This document shows, in pieces, positions 22,523 through 28,424 of a stretch of DNA of 28,424 nucleotides (positions within the stretch are counted from its first letter, which is position 1; every line of letters starts with the position of its first letter). The stretch covers positions 1-28,424 of the forward strand of contig JASMLY010000021.1 of the NCBI GenBank assembly GCA_030748455.1, in the 5' to 3' direction. The position numbers and the translations under genes are program-made. The notes below the pieces were generated by a model. It was not told the origin of the DNA and made no database searches. It saw nothing but the letters and a program-made list of their open reading frames with translations. Source of the DNA: Phycisphaerales bacterium. Lineage in GTDB: Bacteria > Planctomycetota > Phycisphaerae > Phycisphaerales > SM1A02.

Positions 22523-23932
22523 ATGGATCTAAAAACAGTATTGTGTTGTCTATTGCTCATTGGTTGCGGGGGTCAAACGATAACGAATCCAGCAGCAACA
22601 TTACGCGAAACGGGTCGCTCTACTGCTGACCATCTGCAGGCGATGGACATGCTCGAGAATAGTGTAGGGCTTCACGATCCTCAATATCAGGAAACGTTGC
22701 ACCGAGTACTTTGGGCAGCGATGTACACCAATGAGACGAGGCAGGCAGCGTTGGATCGGTTGTGGGCAGTTGATCGCGATGGCGTCATCAAAACGATTCG
22801 TCAGCGGTTGCCAAGGATGGACAACTGGTCCTGGATTGAGCAACTCTGCGGGTGGATTGCAGAGAATCGGGTGTATGGGTTGGATACTGCGCTGATTAGT
22901 TCATGGTCACAACCTACCATCTATTATGAAGAACATGAACGACCCGAACGCAAGGCACTAGTAGAGATGTACGGTGAAGAATCGCTTGCGAACATTGTGT
23001 ATACCTCACTTTTAACAACGACTAAATCATGGCAGCAAGGGTACCGAACTCGATGTTGGGAGTTACTTTTGAGAATTGGTGCTCGAGAACGGTTATACAC
23101 GTTGCTCACAGATTCAGATCTTCCTGAAGAGGATATATTTTTACTCGATTTACAACGTGCAACTATTGAACTAGGAATCCTCCCTCAAAATAAAGAGGAG
23201 ATCTTGTGGGTACGTGAACTTTGCAAGCCTGAGTACAACGATTTTTGGGAGGAAGCAATCGAGGCAATGAAGCTGTTGGATCACGATCGCAAAGCTACGC
23301 TCGAACTCCGTGATGTTCCAATTGTTGTAACTGTTGCGCGTCACTGGCCGCATGTAGCAAAAGAGTCAATATCTACGTTGGTTCAATCACTTGAAGCAGA
23401 ATTAAAACACCGCAAACATTATTTTGAATACGAAGGGGGTGGGAACGTTTCAACCATAAATGAACTGTTTCGTACACATAAAAACAAGTTGCGGTGGGGC
23501 GACGCAATAGCAATACGAGTGGCACTTGAAGCAATGGAAGTTCCAGAGGTCAGGTCGCATTTTTTTGATTATGCAAATCGAGACCGCCTTGATACATCAA
23601 CAGAATACGGTGGCGTTGTAGAGCTCGATAAAAAAGGTCGTTTTGTAATTCAAGAGTTTGAACCAAAAATTCGAACTCATGATCGACGCTTTGATGCACC
23701 ACAAACAATGTTTGACGCAGCGTATACATCACTCTTCCATTTCCATTTTCACGCACAAAAGCACCGCAACGGTGACCATGCAGGACCAGGATTAGGAGAC
23801 AAAAGTTACGCAGATAACACACGTGCAAATTGCTTAGTACTGACGTTCGTAAATTCGAAAACGATGAATGTTGATTACTATCGTCATGGAAATGTTGTCG
23901 TCGACTTAGGCACAATAAAGTGCGAAGAGTGA
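22523..23932 (+). CDS. Large lipoprotein of unknown function
   Basis: The protein has 469 residues from ATG 22523, chosen because MDLKTVLCCLLLIGC then gives a signal peptide with lipobox LIGC. ATG 22511 is possible; the first ATG (22481) would overlap the palindrome. The body is mainly helical, with HEAT-like periodicity in parts (QETLHRVLWAAMY, RQAALDRLWAV), and ends with a strand-rich part (DYYRHGNVVVDLG). The segment FHFHFHAQKHRNGDHAGPG is unusually histidine-rich and could bind metal. Family not recognised. It overlaps dapF by 1 nt, so they are coupled. Confidence 0.8.
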   Translation: MDLKTVLCCLLLIGCGGQTITNPAATLRETGRSTADHLQAMDMLENSVGLHDPQYQETLHRVLWAAMYTNETRQAALDRLWAVDRDGVIKTIRQRLPRMDNWSWIEQLCGWIAENRVYGLDTALISSWSQPTIYYEEHERPERKALVEMYGEESLANIVYTSLLTTTKSWQQGYRTRCWELLLRIGARERLYTLLTDSDLPEEDIFLLDLQRATIELGILPQNKEEILWVRELCKPEYNDFWEEAIEAMKLLDHDRKATLELRDVPIVVTVARHWPHVAKESISTLVQSLEAELKHRKHYFEYEGGGNVSTINELFRTHKNKLRWGDAIAIRVALEAMEVPEVRSHFFDYANRDRLDTSTEYGGVVELDKKGRFVIQEFEPKIRTHDRRFDAPQTMFDAAYTSLFHFHFHAQKHRNGDHAGPGLGDKSYADNTRANCLVLTFVNSKTMNVDYYRHGNVVVDLGTIKCEE

Positions 23933-24660
23933 TGCCTGATGTTGTGATGCATGGAACGGGGAATCGGTTTTTACTGCACTTCGGTGTCGGTGATCCACAG
24001 AAGCTATTGGCACATTGCCAAGATGTTGATGGGGTACTCATCCTTACTCAAGATAAAGAAACAGATTTGAATATGCAAATATTCAATGTCGACGGAGGAG
24101 AAGCGCAACAATGTGGGAACGGACTGAGGTGCGCTGCGTTACATGCGTATCGAAGTGAACTAGTGCCAAGAACGTCAATGACAATTCGAACACGCGCAGG
24201 TGTCAATCATTGTGTCGTGCACCCAGAGCGAAACGAGGTTGAAGTTCTCATGGGGTATCCAAAAGTAGGTGGTGATACCTGTGGCGTCGCGCTCGATGTA
24301 CAGGCAGAATTCCCTCCTCTACAATTTGTCAATTTGGGGAACCCAAACGCAGTCCTATGGACAGAAGAAGACCCTCTGTCTGTTCGAGAGGTTTTTGGAG
24401 AACTGATTACGAACCACGTGGGATTTTCCGAGGGGATGAATCTTCATGTTGCACGCCGCGATGCACAGAATTGCGCGACGATTGCATCATGGGAACGAGG
24501 TGTTGGTCCAACGCTCGCTTCGGGTACAGGTGGAGCTTCTGTGTTTGTGACGTGTACCGAAACAGAACCATTTGTTGTGACAAGCGTCGGGGGTTCTTTG
24601 ACATATTCGTACACAAATGAAGGGCAGATTAGAATGGCAGGACCAGCAGTTTACGCTTGA
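23932..24660 (+). CDS. Diaminopimelate epimerase-like protein with altered active site
   Basis: The protein has 242 residues (start ATG 23932, overlapping the upstream stop), somewhat short for DapF. The DapF fold is clear: NVDGGEAQQCGNGLRCAA with catalytic Cys61, NLGNPNAV, and ERGVGPTLASGTGG. Yet the second catalytic Cys is Ser197, the usual His in GNPHAV is Asn139, and GNDF at the N-terminus is GNRF (Arg12). Glu188 and Asn52 remain. DapF interconverts LL- and meso-DAP for wall and lysine synthesis with a two-Cys mechanism, so this may be an altered epimerase, a different racemase or isomerase, or inactive. It converges with tilS, overlapping 10 nt. Confidence 0.75.
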   Translation: MPDVVMHGTGNRFLLHFGVGDPQKLLAHCQDVDGVLILTQDKETDLNMQIFNVDGGEAQQCGNGLRCAALHAYRSELVPRTSMTIRTRAGVNHCVVHPERNEVEVLMGYPKVGGDTCGVALDVQAEFPPLQFVNLGNPNAVLWTEEDPLSVREVFGELITNHVGFSEGMNLHVARRDAQNCATIASWERGVGPTLASGTGGASVFVTCTETEPFVVTSVGGSLTYSYTNEGQIRMAGPAVYA

Positions 24661-25610
24661 TCTACCCAGACCTCATGTGCAGTAACGTGTACAACACAGT
24701 CTGCTGCACATGTAAATACTTTGGGATTGGTAGAGTGATCAGTAATAGCAGACGCAATTGATCGAATCGTTTTAAATGATGCACGTTCACCAATGACTCT
24801 GTGTAGGATTGCGGCAACGATTGGGTCTGAGAACGCAGCGAGTGTGTGGCGTTCCCATCGTGACTTGGAGGAAGCTTCATTCGTTTGGGCATCAAGTGCA
24901 TCAGCTGCAGCTTGTAGCATGAGAGAAGCATTGGCTGCATGCACGTCAGCTGCTGGCCAAAGTTCTCGAAGTTTGGGAAGAACATCTTGGCGTAACGTAC
25001 CACGGGGTGTCGCTAGGTCGTTGTTTGTCGGATCATCGCACCATGGAATGTTGCAACACGAGCAGATGTGTTGAAGTTCTGCTCGATCTGCGTGCAGGAG
25101 GGGTCTGCGTACTGTCAAGGAAGCATTGAGGGGTCTTGAGGCGGCCATACCAGCGAGTTTACGAGGGCCTCCTCCTCTACAAAGAGCCATGAGCATTGTT
25201 TCAAGTTGATCGGTGGCATGATGGGCGATGGCAAGAGTGGTCAATTGCTGCGCTAGTGCGATCTCTGCAAGTGCGTCGTATCGACCTTTGCGAGCTCCCG
25301 CTGCAAGAGAGCCATCGATTGGCTCGACGGTAATTTTTTTTGTGAAACATGGAACACCAAGTTTTTCACACGTAGATTCTACGAGTGCCTGTTCTTGGTC
25401 AGATTCTTGGCGGATTCCATGGTTGATATGACCAGCAACGACTCGAAGTGTCGAGGATTGTTGTGAAGCGATAGCGCAACATAGGATCAGAAGGGCAGTT
25501 GAATCCGCTCCTCCACTGATTCCAACAAGAACGTTCTGGCCAAGTTGGTGGCGTACTGAAGCGACGAGTTGATGCCTACGAACTTCAAGTGGAATTGCAT
25601 CTTTATTCAT
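24651..25610 (-). CDS. tilS: tRNA(Ile)-lysidine synthase
   Basis: The protein has 319 residues. TilS changes the anticodon C34 of tRNA-Ile(CAU) to lysidine using ATP and lysine, so that AUA is read as Ile. The N-type ATP PPase P-loop SGGADS is at 32-37, with AGHINHGIR, the lysidine-type AIAHHATDQLETMLMALCRGG and DPTNNDLATPRGTLRQ. The length corresponds to the form without the C-terminal domain. Start ATG overlaps the serS stop by 4 nt, so translation is coupled to serS. Confidence 0.93.
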   Translation of the reverse strand: MNKDAIPLEVRRHQLVASVRHQLGQNVLVGISGGADSTALLILCCAIASQQSSTLRVVAGHINHGIRQESDQEQALVESTCEKLGVPCFTKKITVEPIDGSLAAGARKGRYDALAEIALAQQLTTLAIAHHATDQLETMLMALCRGGGPRKLAGMAASRPLNASLTVRRPLLHADRAELQHICSCCNIPWCDDPTNNDLATPRGTLRQDVLPKLRELWPAADVHAANASLMLQAAADALDAQTNEASSKSRWERHTLAAFSDPIVAAILHRVIGERASFKTIRSIASAITDHSTNPKVFTCAADCVVHVTAHEVWVDQA

Positions 25611-27022
25611 TCGAAAGATGAACGTGCTGGTTCGAGAATGTCAACAGACATATAGGGTTTGAGGCAATTCGGAATAGAGACAGACCCATCTTCCTGCTGG
25701 TGTATTTCGATCAACGGGATCAAAATTCTTGGACTAGCAAGAACAGTGTTATTCAACGAATGTGCGAACACTGTTTTTCCATGCGCATCTCGGTATCGCA
25801 TGTTGAGCCTTCTGCACTGGAAATCATAGAGCCGTGAAGCAGAATGTGTTTCACCCCAATCTCCGAGTGGTCTCCCTTTTTCATCAAGTTCACCCCGCCC
25901 AGGCATCCAACATTCAATGTCGATCATGTCAGCGTTTTTTGAACCTAAATCTGCGGTACAACATTGGAGGAGTCGATAGGGTAAACCGAGTTGTTGCAGA
26001 AGATCTTCAACAATCGCGATCATTTCTTGGTGAAATTTTCTACTTTCTTCTTCATCTGCTTTGCAAATGATGACTTGTTCGACCTTCTCAAACTGGTGAA
26101 TCCGGTACAACCCAGCAGTATCTCTGCCCGCAGCCCCAGCTTCTCGTCTGAAACATGTTGAAAGTGTTGCCATTTTAATCGGGAGTGCATCTGCGTCGAG
26201 AATCTCATCAGCATACATGCCCATTAATCCAACTTCACCTGTACCTGCGAGGAATAAATCGTGACCAGAACCTCGCTTTGATTCTTCAATGTGGTATGCC
26301 TGCTCTCTTCCAGTAGGGAAAAAACCTGTGCCGACCATACATTCTTCTCGGAGAATGACAGGAACTGACATTGGAGTGAAACCATACTTGTCTTGGATGA
26401 GATCAAACGCAAAGCGCAACAGTGCTTGTTGTATTCTCATGCCATTCCCTGTGAGCATGTAGTGGCGCGTTCCAGCCATTTTGACTCCACGTTCAAAATC
26501 CACCAAGTGGAGTGAATCAACAAGTTCAAGATGTGTTTTTGGTTTGAAGCCGCGATTGTCTTCAAAAGATTTTGATACATCGAACGTTTCAGGTGACCAC
26601 GTACGAAGTTGAACATTGTCTTCAGCAGACGTACCTCTAGGTACGTCTGCGTCTGGCGGTTGAGGAACTTGGAGCAACAATTCGTTCCATGTAGGTTCGA
26701 TCGCTGAGATCGCTTCATCTAGTCGCTGAATCTCTGCTTTGAGTGTTGCAGGTTTTGCTTCAAGTTCAGAAAGTTGCGTCTCAAGTTTCGGTATCTCATC
26801 ACCAGATGCTTTTTTAAGTTGCCCTTTAATAGATCCGATTTGGGGTCCGATCTCTTTTGAAATGCGATTTTGTTCAGCGCGATGCTCCTCTTTTTCCCGC
26901 TGTAGAAGTCTGCGTTGTGCATCGAGATCTAGGAGGGTATCGATATCTACTGAGATATTTTTTGCTGCCGCACCGTCGATGAATTGTTGTGGGTTATCAC
27001 GTAATTTTTTCAGGTCAATCAT
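25607..27022 (-). CDS. serS: Seryl-tRNA synthetase
   Basis: SerS charges tRNA-Ser with serine. The protein has 471 residues, slightly longer than the usual ~430. An N-terminal two-helix coiled coil (about 25-115) clamps the tRNA extra arm. The class II catalytic domain has a motif 2-like STCFRREAGAAGRDTAGLYRIHQF and a C-terminal motif 3-like ASPRILIPLIEIHQQEDGSVSIP; the usual GSGLAVGR is replaced by NNTVLASPR, which may be a lineage trait. The start at ATG 27022 overlaps the nadK stop by 8 nt. Confidence 0.95.
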   Translation of the reverse strand: MIDLKKLRDNPQQFIDGAAAKNISVDIDTLLDLDAQRRLLQREKEEHRAEQNRISKEIGPQIGSIKGQLKKASGDEIPKLETQLSELEAKPATLKAEIQRLDEAISAIEPTWNELLLQVPQPPDADVPRGTSAEDNVQLRTWSPETFDVSKSFEDNRGFKPKTHLELVDSLHLVDFERGVKMAGTRHYMLTGNGMRIQQALLRFAFDLIQDKYGFTPMSVPVILREECMVGTGFFPTGREQAYHIEESKRGSGHDLFLAGTGEVGLMGMYADEILDADALPIKMATLSTCFRREAGAAGRDTAGLYRIHQFEKVEQVIICKADEEESRKFHQEMIAIVEDLLQQLGLPYRLLQCCTADLGSKNADMIDIECWMPGRGELDEKGRPLGDWGETHSASRLYDFQCRRLNMRYRDAHGKTVFAHSLNNTVLASPRILIPLIEIHQQEDGSVSIPNCLKPYMSVDILEPARSSFE

Positions 27023-27845
27023 AAAGCTTTGTTTTTTCCGCTAGTTCGAGTGGAGCAGCCCAGTGAAGTTTATCAACGAGTGTATTCCAATATGTATTTG
27101 TTGGGTTAAGGAGCATAGACAAGTTGTTTTTTGAACGTGTGACAACGAGCGTTGTCCCCTCGTGTAAGACCGATGCAACCGTACCATCGATAACGAGCGA
27201 TGTACCTTCATTTGCTTTTCGTACAGTGACTTGTACGGTTGTATCATTCGCGACCACAATGGGGCGAACTGCTAACGAATGTGCTGCTACAGGCGTGAGT
27301 ACGATGACTTCTGAGGATGGATCAACAATCGGTCCACCGACAGAGACGTTGTGCGCTGTGGATCCTGTTGGTGTTGCAATAATAATGCCATCACCTCGAA
27401 GAATCGGTGCTTCAACGCCGTTGATTGAGAGGTCGAGTTCAATAATTTGAAATGGTGGCCCCGACGCGATCATCGCCTCATTCATTGCCACAATTGGCTC
27501 TCCTCCACCAACACAGATCTCAAGTAGCGTAATCGAAATAGATCGGTACGCTTCGGAAAACACAGCATCGCGTTGTTCTATAAGCGAATCTGCATCAAAG
27601 GTTGCGAGAAAGCCAAGCCGTCCACTGTTGACACCGATGAGTGGAATGCCAGCACTTGCAAGAAGAGGACCATAATGAATGAGCGTGCCATCACCCCCAA
27701 TAGCGATGGCAAGATCACAAGGCGTTTGTAGATCATCACCTACAAATTCAACAACCTCTGCAAGTTCTTGATTGAGTTTCTGTGCAATTTGGTCAATCGT
27801 AGTGATCGATCGATCGGCGAGCAAAATGACGCGTTTTTTTGCCAT
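27015..27845 (-). CDS. nadK: NAD kinase (ATP-NAD kinase)
   Basis: NadK phosphorylates NAD to NADP, the source of NADPH for FabG and other reductive steps. The protein has 276 residues. The diagnostic GGDGT is at 50-54, with GVNSGRLGFL at 71-80, the catalytic NE pair at 122-123 and GDGIIIATPTGSTAHNVSVGGP at 151-172. The start ATG 27845 follows the ABC gene by 53 bp. It is the first fully contained gene of the minus-strand group nadK-serS-tilS. Confidence 0.95.
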   Translation of the reverse strand: MAKKRVILLADRSITTIDQIAQKLNQELAEVVEFVGDDLQTPCDLAIAIGGDGTLIHYGPLLASAGIPLIGVNSGRLGFLATFDADSLIEQRDAVFSEAYRSISITLLEICVGGGEPIVAMNEAMIASGPPFQIIELDLSINGVEAPILRGDGIIIATPTGSTAHNVSVGGPIVDPSSEVIVLTPVAAHSLAVRPIVVANDTTVQVTVRKANEGTSLVIDGTVASVLHEGTTLVVTRSKNNLSMLLNPTNTYWNTLVDKLHWAAPLELAEKTKLYD

Positions 27846-27898
27846 ACGCAGATTGTACCGAACACCATCCCTTTGAGTTGTAGTGAACGAGTAACCAG

Positions 27899-28424
27899 TT
27901 AGCTGACCAATCCCTTTGTGAGTCGCATAAAGGCAGTTTCAAGATTGACTTGTTCACTCTGCATCGAGCGTATGCGGAACCCACGGGCGATCAGGCGGTT
28001 GGGTAACTCAGAACGATCAAGATTCGCCTCTGCTTTGATTGAGACATCTATTCGGTGCATCCCGTCTTCTTCAACAACATCGACAGAGGAGATACCATCA
28101 ACTGTTCTGAGCAATGCAGCAGCATCAACCGCCCGTTCAGTGACTTCGATATGGACAAGTTGTCCAACTTTTGCTTTGGAAAGAATCTCATCTACGGAAC
28201 CTGAAAAAAGCAACTTTCCTTGCTCAATGATTCCGACACTTGTGCAAAGTTCTGCTAACTCATGCAAAATGTGGGAACTTATGAGAATTGTTTTACCCAT
28301 CCGGTGTAATTCTTTAAGTAACGCTCGAATCTCGATTCTCGCTCTTGGGTCTAAGCCAGAAGCTGGCTCATCAAGGAGCAGTACTTTAGGATCGTGCAGT
28401 AACACTCTTGCAATTGAGAGCCGT
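27899..28424 (-). CDS. ABC transporter ATP-binding protein, N-terminus outside the window
   Basis: The frame is open to the right edge. The visible 174 residues start in RLSIARVLLHDPK, after the signature motif, and include the Walker B VLLLDEPASGLDP, the D-loop, and the H-loop SSHILHEL. The last 90 residues form a C-terminal domain with strand/helix repeats typical of ABC-2 type transporters. Walker A, Q-loop and LSGG lie beyond the window. The partner permease is not visible. It sits upstream of nadK in the same direction. Confidence 0.92.
   Translation of the reverse strand, partial: RLSIARVLLHDPKVLLLDEPASGLDPRARIEIRALLKELHRMGKTILISSHILHELAELCTSVGIIEQGKLLFSGSVDEILSKAKVGQLVHIEVTERAVDAAALLRTVDGISSVDVVEEDGMHRIDVSIKAEANLDRSELPNRLIARGFRIRSMQSEQVNLETAFMRLTKGLVS

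Overview
The window looks like a stretch of chromosome from a Gram-negative, diderm bacterium, most probably a planctomycete of the Phycisphaerae type. This is inferred from protein style and gene order, because no rRNA is present. Signs of an outer membrane and envelope are several lipobox lipoproteins and a PagL-like lipid A deacylase. Genes are tightly packed, often with ATGA-type start/stop overlaps, and most are housekeeping genes.

Layout. (1) Positions 1-4624: a co-directional set of one truncated soluble protein and four membrane-associated proteins, including a DUF6754-like FN3/membrane protein. It is an uncharacterised membrane module. (2) 4741-11014: a fatty-acid/phospholipid operon, rpmF-plsX-fabH-fabD-[lipoprotein]-fabG-acpP-fabF, with an unrelated lipoprotein inserted between fabD and fabG and a likely extra promoter before acpP. 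(3) 11069-11855, minus strand: PagL-like outer membrane enzyme and tRNA-Glu(UUC). (4) 11916-13738: a small membrane protein translationally coupled to aroB. (5) 13898-17330: two copies of a 39-bp palindromic core flank a ParA-like ATPase, a degenerate MinD-like partner and an M19 dipeptidase. A 12-bp tandem array sits outside each core, the two arrays in opposite orientation. (6) 17418-20240: DUF2752 protein, two related lipoproteins and a glycosyltransferase, all coupled. (7) 20244-20780, minus: flavin-reductase-like protein. (8) 20975-22463: orphan mraZ with its GGG-box operator array, then a hairpin-rich stretch ending in a strong intrinsic terminator (possible ncRNA), then csrA and an Nfu-type Fe-S scaffold on the minus strand. 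(9) 22523-24660: a large lipoprotein coupled to a DapF-like protein with altered active-site residues. (10) 24651-28424, minus: ABC ATPase (partial), nadK, serS and tilS.

How they work together. Region 2 supplies acyl chains and phosphatidic acid precursors; regions 3, 4, 6 and 9 point to envelope building and maintenance. mraZ and csrA are regulators, and both carry plausible autoregulatory sites upstream. The least explained parts are the membrane module at the left edge, the repeat-flanked ParA/MinD-like island, the structured region after mraZ, and the DapF-like protein that keeps only one of the two catalytic cysteines.
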